A DNA stretch of 64,000 nt from Setophaga petechia (taxonomy: Eukaryota > Chordata > Aves > Passeriformes > Parulidae). The notes beneath the pieces were generated by a model, which was not told the origin of the DNA, did not search any database, and saw only the letters and a program-made list of their open reading frames with translations. Each line of letters opens with the position of its first letter. The stretch's first letter is position 1. This document shows positions 13,676 through 38,770 of the stretch, one piece after another. The DNA is taken from NCBI GenBank assembly GCA_024362935.1, contig JANCRA010000009.1, positions 30,031,166-30,095,165 on the forward strand, given 5' to 3'. The translations under genes and the position numbers were made by a program.

Positions 13676-13970
13676 ATCATAGAATGGTTTGGCTTGGAAG
13701 GGACTTTGAAGATCATCTCATTCCAGCCCCCCTGCCATGGGCAGGAATACCTTCTGCTAGACCAGGTTGTTCAGGTCCCCATCCAGCCTGGCCTTGAACA
13801 CTTCCAGGGATGGGGCATCAAGAGCATCTCTAGGCAATCTGTTCCTGTGCCTCACTACTCTCACAGTAAAGGATTTCTTCCTAATCCTTAATCTAAGCTT
13901 CCCCTCTTCCAATATGAAGCTGTTCACCCCTGCCCTGTGTACAAAGTGTGACCAGTACAAAGCCCTCCCA
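13676..13970 (-). mobile_element. CR1 LINE 3' fragment
   Basis: It begins CATAGAATGGTTTGGCTTGG and runs through the CR1 3' region. On the minus strand 13960-13757 reads as the C-terminal end of the CR1 second open reading frame (SFTVRVVRHRNRLPRDALDAP). This is a remnant, not a host gene. Confidence 0.85.
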
Positions 13971-14018
13971 CGCCTTTCAGTATTTCCCTGGCTTTTAGGG
14001 CATGACAGCCCCTCAGAG

Positions 14019-14706
14019 TTGCAATGAAATCACACTGACCAAGGGTCCAATTTGGGGCAAATTTGGGAGAAAACCTCCAAAAGGGAGCCCCTCCAGAAAA
14101 CAAACCCACACGGCCCCTCCCCCCAACCAGTTCAGGAAGGATTCCTCAGAGAAAAGTGGAAAGAACCTGTTTATTTAACAGGCACAGCACCCCACAGCAC
14201 ACAAAATGAACAATACCGGATGACACCACTCTTTCACCACTCTGAAAAAGATGACAAATTCAGAAAGTCTCTCTCGGGGGTGGTCGCTCTGTTATCAGTC
14301 CCTCCAGTGCTGGGGTAGCTGCTGCAGCCACAGGGTGCAAACTCTCAGTGTTTCCCAGGTCCCAGTCTGGAGCAGGTTTGAGTAGGTCCAAAGAAAGGGA
14401 AAGGAGAAACAATCCAGGAAAAAAAATTGGACTGCTTAGCTACTAACTAATGAGCAGGAGAAAAAAAGCAAGAACAAAGCAGGAGCAAAGCAGAAGCAAG
14501 AGCAAAGCGAAAAGCAAAGCAAAAAGCAAAAGCAGCACTATGTACTGCCCTCTCTCTGCGTCCCGCCGCCCGTGGGAGTGCAGCTGATAATAAACCAAAA
14601 CAAAACTTTCACTCTTCAGAGCCAGTCTTGAAGGCACAGAACATAATATCCAGCATAAACAGAACACACGAATGGGGATACATGCATCATAGCATCACCC
14701 TAGGAC
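14019..14706. mobile_element. Probable second LTR-type repeat
   Basis: A CpG-containing, non-coding block lies just right of the CR1 tail. It runs from TGCAATGAAATCACACTGACC to about CACCCTAGGACA. It includes a TTTATTTAACAGG segment, an AAGC-rich low-complexity run near 14465-14535, and ATAATAAACC near 14590. It resembles avian retroviral LTRs from memory. I could not find a matching target-site duplication, so ends, orientation and class are uncertain. Confidence 0.45.
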
Positions 14707-16499
14707 ATTAGGTGACACTTTCATTGCACCATTTTTACACTACACCCATGTTATCCCACACTTATTCCCACAGAGGTTTTGAAGCACGAATTCTCAGGAA
14801 TAACTTCTCTTAGAGATGTCACAAGGGAATGCAAGAGAAACTTAAAAGGGTTTCAACCAGGCTAACTTAAAATAGCAATCCCAAAGATTGGCAGCTTAGA
14901 TAGACTATTCGATCTCTAATTCACCAGCAGCTTTCTTCTGAGAAGTGAGAAAACCAGAAATTTTTCCCTTTAGGAATCTCTCCAGCACTTCATGGCTGGG
15001 CCACCGCACATATTGCAACCAAGGCTGAGCTCAACAAGAAAGGTACAGGCAAGGGATGGAAAATAACTATCAATCCCCACCTTTGAATGGCTCACATCCA
15101 TTAAATATCTTCTCTTGCAAATCAGACCTTGAAGGAGAAGGGAAAGGGGCAGACACTACAGCAGCTTTCCAAGAGTTTTGTAACTGAATTTGAATGCTGG
15201 TGACTTTGCAAGGTAATGGGATTCAGGGACTAGATGCTGTAGCACAACTGATAAACCCTTTCAGAGCATTTTTAAAGTGCAAATTCATTAATCAACAGAA
15301 TGCACTCTAGGGCAGCTGATCATTGTTTATGGATTTCAAATGAAGATTTCACTTTTTTTTTTTTTAATCATTCAAGTATTAAGACCTCAGCATGGCAATG
15401 AAGTGGCAAAGTTCAACAGCTTTGTTTTTAGGCAGGAGGTTGAGTTAGGCAAGCAAAATACCTCTAAGCTATTAGACATGGAAAGGGTTTATTGCCCTAT
15501 GAGAAATAGCAGTTGTCTTGATATGACACAATATATCCAGCTTTCCTGCCATTCCTGGGACGCTCTAACCTTTTCGAAAAGATAAAATGCAAACCCCGTG
15601 GTTTCTGTACTACCGAAGACAGGCTGCTGCTTGTATTCTAAATGCAAGTTTGGAGTTTCCTGTAGGACAGAAATTTCAATTCAGTCAGCTGCGAGACAGA
15701 GCGTCCTTAGAAGAACGATCAACAAAAACAAACAAACAAACAAACAAACAAAAACAAAAAAATGTTGAAAACTTAGCATAGTCTCCCACAGCACACACCA
15801 CCACCCTTGCTGACAGGGAAAAAAACCCACCTGCCTGTCAGTTAGGAGACAGTGTAACATACCCTGAACAGCCTGATGGACACACAGTCTTGATATGCTG
15901 CCAAAGAATATTAAACCATGGCAGGTCTTTGGATGCATAGTACACACTTAAACAGACCAGCTCTTTGAAAGCTAAGAAAAATAAAATAATTGCCTCTGAT
16001 TATTTTTAACGCAACTTCACAAATCATTGATATTTTACTTCATTTACATTTTATTGAGTGTACATCAGCACTCAGAGCATATTTATTTCAGAGGTGTGTT
16101 GCTTCCTGTTGTCTTTGCTGACAGAATAGCACCAGGCATTATTTCCTCTGTAGCATGGACTAAGGATAGCTTGTTAGCATACTAGATTGACTCTTACGGT
16201 AAATAAATATTAAGTAATAAAAATATCATTCTCATCTTAACAACTCCACTCATGCCAACCAGCTGTCTAGGTGCCTGCAACTGTTGGGTGAAGCTGCTGC
16301 AAAACACTGGTGACACAAAAACTCCCCCCAGCAGTACAAGTTGTGTGTACAGGAAAGGAAGTAAGGACAGAACAATAATTTTAAAAAAACCAAACACATG
16401 AACAAAAGGAAACAAACTACTCTCAGCAATTTCAGCATCATCTGGAGAATCAGCATCGTTTAAAAGGCCATAAGAACATTAAGAACATTAACTGTAAGA
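14707..16499. other. Intergenic DNA upstream of the SFT2D2 3' end
   Basis: No gene or exon is recognisable. The only clear feature is a (CAAA)n microsatellite at about 15722-15760. Confidence 0.5.
15722..15760. repeat. (CAAA)n microsatellite
   Basis: Uninterrupted CAAA-type tetranucleotide repeats, then an A-rich end. Confidence 0.9.
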
Positions 16500-19400
16500 A
16501 CAATTAATTTAATGAAGCGATAACTTTATTGAAGGAAATAAACAGCACTTGTAAGGGTTTCACTTCATTACAGAGAAAGTTATCACAAAAAAAGACATTT
16601 ATCAAAGTAGAAATCAAACAGTGTAAATACATAGAAAAAGCACATCAGCAAACACAACCAGTAACAGTATAAAACATTGCAAAGAATTCTTCTGAGTTTG
16701 GTTTTTATTTTACAAAACAATTCCACAGCTGGTAAAAAATTTAGTTACATTACAGCGAGGCACATGGTTTTAAGACAATAAACTATTTGTGTGCTTTCCC
16801 TCCAAAATGGTCATCATTTACTATGGTTGTAAACATCAATATTTAAGACAAACATGTTTAAATATCCTCCTCCTCCTCAGTTTACAATAGCACAGTGATC
16901 TCACTTTCAAGAACATGATTAAGTACCAAAATGAAGGAAGAGCTGTTTTTAGGAAGCTGGAGGCACACATGGAGCTCAACACACTTTCCTTTCAAAAACA
17001 TGCTTCCTGAAAAGAATTTCAACTTGTGGCAGAAAATTCTTTGTTGGTTTTTGTAACAGCTCATGCACAATTTTATTACTATAAATACTACATGAGATTA
17101 AATTGTTCACATCATCAGTGTTGAACCATTTCAGATAGTACTGGTATTCATAATGGACTTCATCACATGAAACAGAGCAGAACTTTGAAGTAGTAGAAAA
17201 AAAAAATCCCATATTTCAATGTATAGAGTCTCAGTACTTTGGGAACAGATGACTACCACCCTCCCTATTTCCCTTTCTAATATAGCTGGAAAGTCAGCTG
17301 ATCGAGGATATACAAATTTTCTGCTAGAACTGTACGGTAAGGCTGCTTGGTTGAGGTTATGTTATCTGTACAGCAAAAAGTGAAAAAAGTGGATAAATTG
17401 GTCAACAGGCTGAGCAAAAAGCACTTTCTGTTAGAACACCAAATCCTATGAGATGGGCACCCAACATCAAAGAAGTTTCCTTAGGGAAGTCAGCCTTAAG
17501 TGCTGTAGGCAACTGAGCAACGACTTTGGGAAGGAAGGAGCCTTGTGATTCCAACCAGAAGCCCTCTATTCAAGTAGAGTGCACAAAACAAACATTCCTG
17601 CCCTGAAGGACAGTGAGATGGAAAGCTTCAAAAATACCCACCATGCTTCCTGCCAAGCAGATAACTAAAGCTGATGATATCAAAATGTAACACAAAGTAG
17701 GTTTAATGACCAAAAAAAAAAAGGTATAATGGTATAATGATATAATCTAATTCAGACTGAAAACTACTCAAGAGGGAATATTTATATAGTTTACTCCCCA
17801 GTTATGTAAAAGTCATATAAAATAAAGTACTTCAGTAAAGGGGAAATTTCTTTTGCTGATAAACTTGTCAACAGCCTCACTACAACTATTTAAAAGTGAG
17901 TAAGAACCTAAAGAGTTTTGTTCTGGGAGAGCTATTTTAAATAAAAACTGCTTGTAGATGAAGCAACAAACCCTGAGGATGTTTCACGTATTGGTAAGAA
18001 TATGGCAAGTCTCTCCCACTATCTGATGTCCCCAGGAACAGAATATAACACCAAAGAGCAACATAAACCACAGTGGCACTCTTATGATCCTTGTGTCCTT
18101 GCCATCTTCCCTTGAGTTCCCTTCCTGTAAGGGCACAATTGCTTAGCCTCATGTGCTGAGCAGTCAAATGAAGATTTTTTCTTCTCTCTTCCTGAATAAA
18201 AGGCTGTGAAGCTGGAATTACAGTTTTAAACTGAGAAGAGCAGGGGGAAAGGACAAAAATCCATTTATGTACTATCTACTGGTATTTTCATAAATTTCCT
18301 ATTTCTAATTTGCTGTGTTCACAAGAGCCAGCTAAAAGATTCTAGTTAGCTAGAACTAGTGCATGTTGAAAAACTAATATTCACCATACCCAATTGTACT
18401 GTTCTTCCAGAAGAACTGCCAGAGAGTCAGGCTACCAGAACCCTGCCCAAGCTGGCCAAAGAATAAACAAAAGGCATGTACTCCTCCTAATCTGAAGTAA
18501 TCAAAAAAAGAATCCCAAAAGTCAAATTCCATTATCGTGGCTGCTGAACCTGGAATGATGATCAGAGTTAACATAGTTGGAGAGGGGAAGGAGAAACAAT
18601 GGATACTGTGCTTGTAGCTTTTTCCAGGGACATTCAGAGATGCTAAAATTAAAGGAATATTGGAATGTAAAAAGCATTAGGGTTGCATTTCAATTTCCCT
18701 TATACAAAAGGAATTCTGTAAACATTATCAAAGTCCTAAGAAAAGACTGGCATAAGTCCTTTGACTGATGCAAATTAGGTTTTGAATTTAGTGTCTGATA
18801 AAAAAAGATACATCAGTTTAAACACTTAAATCAGGCAGGGAAGAGAAGGATCAGTTTTCTTTAATTCCCAGTCTCTCTTGGGAATTTAGAGTAGAAGCAG
18901 AAGTAGAGTAGAGTATATAGAGTAGACTATTACTCAAGAAGAGTAATAGTCAATATATTTATTTCAACACTAACTTCTAAATCCTGGGAGGTAAAAAAGC
19001 ACCAGGATGCAGTACTAGAATCTGCATAACTGTTGCATCACAACATCAGTGCTGTCTTTTCAAGGTGGCATTTCCCTTTCAAATGCCTTTGCAACAGTAA
19101 TTCTGGCAGCTGGAATCCACAGAACGCTTGTCAAAATCTCCCTTTCATACTATCTACAAAGGGAATCTTTAATTTATTTTTTTTAGAGGATCCTTACAGT
19201 TGTGTGGTACCGAGCTTTATAAATTATCAGAAGGAGATTTAAATTTAAGATTTTGGATTAATTAATTTCTTATTAACTTTCTGGAAACCATAGAACTATT
19301 TGTCTTCACTGTGAGCTTACACTTCACAGCCAATTAAGTTCAGACTTTTCCTGCATTAAAGTCTTTGTGGTACAAGTCAGGGATACACTTGCCATGCAAA

Positions 19401-20148
19401 CACAATGCTCTTAAACAACTAAATGCTTAGTTGATTGAGGAAGAGATGCTTCAGTTCCCACTAGAGTGCACTGGAAAACCATAATCTTAAACACTGGCTT
19501 CAGCAAGACAATTTGGTAAGAGGAAAGGGGAAAGTAGTAAAACATCATCTCACACAGCAGAAGCAGGAATCTGTGCTCAGATATTACACTGACCACTGCA
19601 ATGCCACAGGAGTAAATGATTACACATAGCTCAGAAGATGAAGAGAACAGAGTGGCCTTGGAATTTGGATACAGACCACTCAGCACTTGTTTGGAGCTGG
19701 CAGAGGGATTGTTTCACGCTTTCCTTGCTACCACAGAAACAGAAGGCAAAAAGTGCAAAGGTTAAGTGACATAAGGCTATTTTAAAAAATCCCAAGTTGT
19801 TTCAACTCTAGAACTGGCACAGTCCCAGCAGAGCCAAGGTCTTCACTTTACAAATTTCACACATTACTTTGAAACTTCTACAAAACCAAATGCATGAATT
19901 TGTGCAAGAATCACCATAACAAATTGTGGACCTCTGCCCAGTTCCTCTGCCAGACTGAATTTCATTTGATCACAAGCCCCCTGTCCCACAGACACCATTG
20001 CTTACAATGCAACTGCAGACACTGGGTGTAACATAAGGAGCTTCTAACAAGCAGCTGAAAGGCATGTGTTCAAGACAGAAGCAGGAAACTACACAGCACA
20101 GTGATCCAACACAGTTCCTACAACTTTGTGAGGTATCCAGTATTCCTG
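16500..20148 (-). other. SFT2D2: Presumed long 3' UTR of SFT2D2
   Basis: It follows directly from the stop codon at 20149-20151 down to the AATAAA near 16525. There are no conserved coding exons. It holds a perfect 11-bp hairpin at 18925-18951 (GACTATTACTC / loop AAGAA / GAGTAATAGTC). The length is inferred, not shown. Confidence 0.45.
16525..16530 (-). terminator. SFT2D2: Likely SFT2D2 poly(A) signal AATAAA
   Basis: TTTATT on the plus strand reads AATAAA on the minus strand (CTTCAATAAAGTTA). It lies about 3.6 kb past the SFT2D2 stop, and the whole interval lacks coding exons. This fits a long 3' UTR. Earlier signals could also be used. Confidence 0.5.
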
Positions 20149-25939
<5,791 letters not shown>

Positions 25940-26100
25940 GGCCCCGCACCCCGCCCGCCCGAACGGCCGGCCGGAATGCTCTGCCCTTCCTTTCCCTCCC
26001 CTCCCTAGGGACTACCAGCCCCGGCAGCCACCGCGGCCACCTGCATGCCGCAGGTAGAGGAAGGCCGGCGGGGCGGCGCGAAGACTGCTGGGGAATGTAG

Positions 26101-29100
26101 TCCAGTTGTCATGGATCGTATCTCCTCCCAGCACTTTTCCACATCGTTTGGCAGTAGCAAAACTAGTTTTATAGTCAATGAGGTTTCATTTTAATTCCAC
26201 GACTGTGGCTCTTCTCCTGCTCACTTTATTTTTGTAATGAGCCTTGCAGTCTCCTCCAGACAAAGCTATCTGGATGCAAAGTTCTACTAGCAGCCAAAAT
26301 TCAGCATCACAAGTAGTTATTTCAGTTTATTTTGCTCAGTTAAAAACAGAACTGCAAAATGTTTGGTACGTTTTATTTAGCAACATACAAGGAACAATAT
26401 AAACTGCCACATAAAACTCGACACAAAACAGCTGGAGAACCACCCCAACTCCCTCCCCCCCTAAAGTTATTTATTCAAAGTGGTGCTTTTCTGTGGAAAA
26501 TTTGTGTCAGAGCACTTGCTGTACACCAGTTTATACTGCTCTTCTTGGTAATCTGTGTGGCGTAAGAAAGTCACAAAGTGCTCCAATTTTGAACTTGCTG
26601 TAACTGTAACTTCCTAAAGATGTTCTTGTGATTTCCCCAACACGTGTCCCACTGAAATGCACAGCACACTTTAGAATAGATGGAGAGCACATATCTATAG
26701 TCAATTAGATACAAAGTCAATTCCAGAAAACTTTATCACAGGTCACAAATTAGGATGTATGATGGACAAGAGAAAACACGATTAGCAGTATAAGCTAATC
26801 ATGCAGAGTGCCCTTTCCACTGCTCCCTCCCCACTCTGTGGCTTTCCCCTCCCCACTCTATTTCAGACCAAAGGAGTTTAATGTTAGCATCACTGACCAA
26901 GCTCAAATCACAGGTTGAATTAAGAAATGCAGATACAGTTTCCTTCATGCCAGCACTACATGAGCTCGGCTCCCAGTCGTAACAGCTGTAAGTGTGTTTT
27001 TATAAGCTCTAAGGCATGTATACTAATATATGCCCAGAGTAAGTGCCAAGGCATGTATACCAATATATGCTTAGAGTAAGTGCGATGATTTACTTCTACC
27101 AGAAAAATAACTCTTCACCCCCATTTGTCGTTCCTTTCCTTTTTACTCTTTCCCCACTTCCCTCGAACACTGGAGTGGACTCAAATAATCTTCTATTACT
27201 AAATGGATTTTAATCTCTTCAGTGCTGCATCCATTTGCAGTTCTTTTCTTCATCCTGACACTAAAATGTTTAGGAAACAAGGGCAGGAAGATGAAAAAAA
27301 GCCAACAGATTTTAGGACTGTAATGGGGAACATAGAGGACCTTGCTTCTATTTCAAAGTGGCCATAAATTCATTCACCCAGATCATGTCTGATAATCACC
27401 TGGTAATTATCACAGCTGGACAACTTCTTTCAGAAACTGTTTCAGTTCTCTTCACTTATAGTTAATTTTTTTGCAGTAATCCTTTCCAAAGGATTCCAAA
27501 GATAAGGCTGAAGGTGTATTCATAAAAAAAAATTCTCATCAATAACTTTGTAAAAACTAATCCTCACAGTCCCTCTGTGAGGTAGGCATATATTAACTCT
27601 CATTTTTACATACAGGGAATGGAGGCACAGAAAAATGTCTTCCCCGTGGCTAGAGTAAATTAGTAACACAGGAAAAATTGCAGTTAGTTCCTGCCTTTCC
27701 ACCTGCAGTAGAATTCACTAGACCAGGCTGCCTCAAATAAAAGTGAAATCAGTGTGTTATTTGTTTTTAATAAGGAACGGTCAATTAGATGGCAGTACAC
27801 TTTTCTCCCCCAATAAAAACCTCAGGGTCTTCTCTACATGAAAACCTCACAAAATATATTATTAAATACGAGGTTTTGTGGTGGATTGCTTCTAGTAAGC
27901 TATGCGGTGTAGAATATGAAGATTTTTAAACAAAAACCCCAAGACATCAGAATATGTCCCTGTTCTTATCTGCAAGCACCTTGCACCACCAGGCCTGCTT
28001 TTCACTGCTGTTGCATGCTTCCACACTCAGTGTCAGCAGCAAACCCAGACAAGCCTGCTTAACTGCCCCATTCTTAGGCCAAACCAGTAATATATTGCAC
28101 AATTTCCAAAAGCAATACAAGTATTCAGTTTCATCTACAGAGTGTTGAAACTATGACTATACAAGTGATCACACTTCTATCAATACTAGAACTTAGAATA
28201 ATTTTAAAATAAACCAAAATTATATATCTGGAATATATGTTAGCATCCTTCTAAGGCCATACAGGATCTCATTTCTCAAACTGCAAATACCAGCATCCTT
28301 TAGGGATCAGACTTACCCAACCTTAAGCCTCAAGGCAGTTTTGCAACTTGGCTGTCAGGGCAGTAGAACCGTCCCATGTGGGCACATACAAGAGAAGGCC
28401 AGTGCTGGGAGATGCCTTTCATCCTTTCATCCTTACGCATCCATCCAGCGTACATTACTGGAGCAGCACGGGGACCTCAAGTGAGAGTCCCAGAACTGCC
28501 CAGAGAGTCCCAAAACTGCCTACAGAACTCCAGCTGACACTAGATTAAACCAGCATTTGTGAAGAGACTTAGCAGTGGCTCTCTGTTAACCTCCAGCTCT
28601 CCTGGAGTTAATGCTTCACAAATAATTTTTACCTTTATATAGTGTCAAACAAATACACTTTTTTCTCTACACTTAAATCTATCTCAGATGAAATGAATAT
28701 TCTTAGGTGAGACTCTGGATCAGAAACTACAAGAAATAACTTTGTTGGTTACCAGTAGGGAAACCAAGGAAAATGGGTAGTTTAGGATGGACAGATCAAA
28801 ATAAATGCAGAGGAATATATTTTTTTTTACTGTGGATTATTTCTCAATAAAAATTAAATCATGCCAGTCTTACAACTCTGGTAGCTTCATAGTATCTGAA
28901 GCAGCAATAACAAAATCTTCATAGAATTGTAAGTGGATGGGAGACCAGATATTACTCCTGCCTGCTTGGTGAACTAAACAGAACCCAGACTCCCAATAGT
29001 CATTTCTCCAATGCTGTTGAAAACTGTAACTCACCACCAGTCTATCATCAACTCCAAATACAGGTTAAAAAAAAATCCAAACCAAAAACATCATTAGCAA

Positions 29101-29239
29101 AACCTGCTTGAAATGTTTTCTCTCATGGCTACAGAAAAATTAGCCGAATTCTTTATTCCACTAGTAGTGAAACACCCCTCATGTAAACAACTGTGATCAC
29201 ATAATCTGCAGTATACTTCAAGTCCTTATAAAGTCACAT
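26101..29239 (-). other. SFT2D2 upstream gap and presumed TIPRL 3' UTR
   Basis: There are no coding exons. TTTATT at 26372-26377 reads AATAAA on the minus strand and is a candidate end for TIPRL transcripts about 2.9 kb past its stop. That would leave only about 0.3 kb before the SFT2D2 CpG island. A 37-bp unit is tandemly duplicated at 27011-27084. Confidence 0.45.
27011..27084. repeat. Tandem duplication, 37 bp x 2
   Basis: Units at 27011-27047 and 27048-27084 both read AAGGCATGTATAC.AATATATGC followed by AGAGTAAGTGC, with a few differences. The duplication is therefore not very recent. Confidence 0.9.
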
Positions 29240-36097
<6,858 letters not shown>

Positions 36098-36283
36098 GGT
36101 GGCTTCCTCTCTGCCGAGCAGAAGGCAGAAGGCGGCGGAAGAGGCGGAGGTGGCGGAGCCCCTCTACCTCCCGGCTCCTGCCGCACAGCACTCACAGCAG
36201 CGCCGGCGGCCCCGGAACCGCAACGCCGTGGCGTTTCCGCTTCCACGGCCAGGCGGCGCGGAGCCCCGGCGGTGGCGGAATCC

Positions 36284-36862
36284 AGGGATGCATCAGGAAG
36301 AGCGTTGCCAGCAGGGCGATGTAGAGGATCCTGCCCTTCTGCTCAGCTCGAGTGAGCCCACATCTGGAGTGTTCTGTCCAGGACAGGAGAGACATGAAGC
36401 TCCTGGAGCGGATCCAGCGGAGGGCAGCGAAAATGTTTAAGTGACTGATTTTCGTTAGGTGGAAGGGCTAAGGAAGCTGGGCCTGTTCAGCCTCGAGAAG
36501 AGGTAGCTGAGAGGGGCCCTTATCAATGTGTACAAATATCTACAGAGTGGATTCCAAGAGTATGGATCCAGGCTCTTCTTGGTGGTCCCAAGCAATGGGA
36601 CAAGAGGCAACGGGCAGAAACTGATGCACAGATGTTCCACGTGAATGTCAGGAAGACTTTCTTTACTGTGCAGTGACCGAGCACTGGAACAAGTTGCCCA
36701 GAGAGGTTGTGATACCTCCACCACTGGCAATATTCCAGACCTGTCTAGACACAACCATGTGCCATGTGCTCTGGGATGACCCTACTTGAGTAGGGTGGTC
36801 AGACCAGATGACCCATTGTGGCCCTTTCCAACCTACCCTCTCTGTGATTCTGTGAGGTGATA
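36284..36862 (+). mobile_element. CR1 LINE 3' part beside the TIPRL promoter
   Basis: It begins GATGCATCAGGAAGAGCGTTG and runs through GAGGATCCTGCC, CACATCTGGAGTG, AAGCTGGGCCTGTTCAGCC, ACAAGAGGCAACGGGCA and GTTGCCCAGAGAGGTTG to the tail CTGTGATTCTGTGAG. Internal deletions are present and the frame is broken. Confidence 0.9.
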
Positions 36863-37239
36863 TAGGGAATGTAGATGGGTGAGGAAGCAGCACTTCTCTG
36901 TGCTGCTGGAGCCACCGTGGGGAGAGTGGGCTCTCTAATCTCCTCTGCCCAGGATGAAGAGCCAGCAAGCTCACCCAAACTCCTGTTCCAGCAAAGCTGG
37001 GCTGCAGAAGCCAGTGGAGAATGTTTGTGTGCCCCACAAGTGCTTGTGCCTCCAGCTACTTCCCCATGGGTACTTTACCAACAGCAGTGGGACAGCTGGG
37101 TAGGAGCAGTTTTGGGGAGCTCTGAAGCCTTTGATAGCCCTGGACCATCTCCATGGCCACACTCACAATTGCATCAAGCATTACATGGCTCCATCACACA
37201 GGTGCCCTGTGCTATGTTAGTACACATATGTGTGTGCAC
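36863..37239. other. Spacer between two oppositely oriented CR1 fragments
   Basis: No gene or regulatory element is recognisable in this part of the TIPRL-GPR161 intergenic region. Confidence 0.4.
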
Positions 37240-37480
37240 ACAGAATCACATCTGGGCAAGGCTAGAATAGGGCATCTGGTCCAACTTCCCTGTTCAAGCA
37301 GAGTCATCCCAGAGCACATGGCATAGGATTGTGCCTAGACAGGTCTGGAATATCTTCAGTGAGGGAGACTCCACAACCTCTCTTGGCAACCAGTGCACAG
37401 TCACTCGCACAGGAAATAAGTTCTCCCTCACATTCAGGTGAAACTTCTGTGCATCAGTTTTTGCTCATTGTGGAATGTCT
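37240..37480 (-). mobile_element. CR1-like LINE fragment, minus orientation
   Basis: It starts CACAGAATCACATCTGGGCAAG and includes GGTCCAACTTCCCTGTTCAAG, CAGAGCACATGGC and TCTTGGCAACC. These are reverse-complement counterparts of the CR1 3' region and opposite in direction to the copy at 36284-36862. Confidence 0.75.
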
Positions 37481-38129
37481 TGTGCTGGTTCGATACATTT
37501 TTGAATGCTGTCCAAAGACGGTCTTTTTAAAATGTCAAAGTGTAGTGGCACAGTAAGCTTTAAAAAGTCCTGTAGAAAAATATCAGTAGAACTTGTTGAA
37601 AATGATACATCAGCTTAGTATTCCAGCACTGATGGGTAGGTGCTTGTCTGCATCATCAAAAGGGCAGACTAACTCCCTATGGACTTCCCCTGGCACAGGA
37701 GCAAGCCACACAGTCCAGCTCCTGCTGCTGGAACATTGGAGCAAACTGAGGCAGCAGCCACAGGAAACTGGTGTCCACAGCAATAAAACCTCCACAGAGC
37801 AATCAAAATATGGCACAGCTCACATCAAGGCAGTCACCCTCTGTGCTCAAGGCCATTGCCAGAGAAAGGCAGGAACTAGGGAGGCACAAGCACAGCATTT
37901 AATTTTTGTTCACCCTTTACGCTGTGCCCTTTATAGTGACAGTATATCTAATGTCTTGCTCCAGATGTGTGTGTGGGGAAAAACTCTTTCCCAAATCTTG
38001 TGTTACTTTTAATAGTGTTTGGGCGTCTAGGAAGTCTAGCACTTAGGCTCTACGGCTGCCTGGCACTACGAGCCGGAGCAAATTACTTTATCTTATCAAT
38101 GGAAAGTACTTTTCCCCTGCCTTTTAACC
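37481..38129. other. Upstream flank of GPR161, no gene seen
   Basis: Ordinary intergenic sequence between the CR1 fragment and the GPR161 CpG island. No exon or repeat was identified. Confidence 0.4.
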
Positions 38130-38770
38130 GAGTTCCCGGGAAGTGCACAGACCGCCCCGGGTCGGCCGCGGAGAACATGGCGGGCGGGAAGGAGGCGCGA
38201 GGGGGTGAGGTTGGGGGGCGGGACGGCGGGAGGGGCAGGCACGGGGCTGGGACCGTGCCCATGCCGGTGGAAGCTCGGGCCCCGGCGGCTGACGGGGATC
38301 CCGGGCGCCCCAACCAGGAACGTACCGCTCTGGCGGCGGCGGGCGGTGAGTGCGGAGCCAGGAAAGTGACAAAGGTGGCGGGACGCGCTGGCTCCCAGCG
38401 GGTGGAGGCAAGGCGATGGATGCCCGGGGCGGAAGACCCTTTTCCAGCCCTTTGTTCGCTGCCGAAGGGAGCGCGGGGGCAAAATGGCGAAGCCCCCGTT
38501 CCCCACCGTATTTGCAACTCGGTCCCACTCGTTTCGTGGGTGTGCGGGAAGCCTGAACGCACTGCCCGCGGCCGGGATGGGATGGGATGGGATGGAATGG
38601 GATGCTGTCCCCACCCGGACAGCCCTGGCCCGGGAGGGCCACCTCTGCCCGAGGTCACTTTTCCCTCGCAGGATGCAGCAGGGCAGTGAGGGGACGCCAG
38701 GTGCTCCGGGCATCGATATCGCAGGGTGCGGCCGCGGGGGAAGCCGCCTTTCCAAAACCCGCTCCGGCCA
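38130..38770 (+). promoter_or_regulatory. GPR161: GPR161 CpG-island promoter with likely first exon
   Basis: CpG-dense sequence about 1.8-2.4 kb upstream of the first conserved GPR161 exon. It contains GAGAACATGGCGGGCGGG at about 38171-38188, which resembles a YY1 site overlapping an ATG at 38177. A strong splice donor GGGCG/GTGAGT follows at 38345/38346. A GGGAT-type pentanucleotide run lies at 38573-38603. The first exon probably ends at 38345 and is spliced to the exon near 40517. No transcript evidence is available. Confidence 0.65.
38573..38603. repeat. GGGAT pentanucleotide microsatellite
   Basis: Five or six GGGAT-type units with one variant, inside the GPR161 CpG island and downstream of the presumed first exon donor. 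Confidence 0.85.

Noticed and set aside
13757..13960. Minus-strand small protein-like frames at 13757-13960, 34678-34890 and 56770-57039
   Set aside because: They are CR1 reverse-transcriptase or C-terminal remnants, not host genes.
14443..14667. Leucine-rich minus-strand frame that looks like a membrane peptide
   Set aside because: Its leucines come from an AAGC low-complexity run in a repeat.
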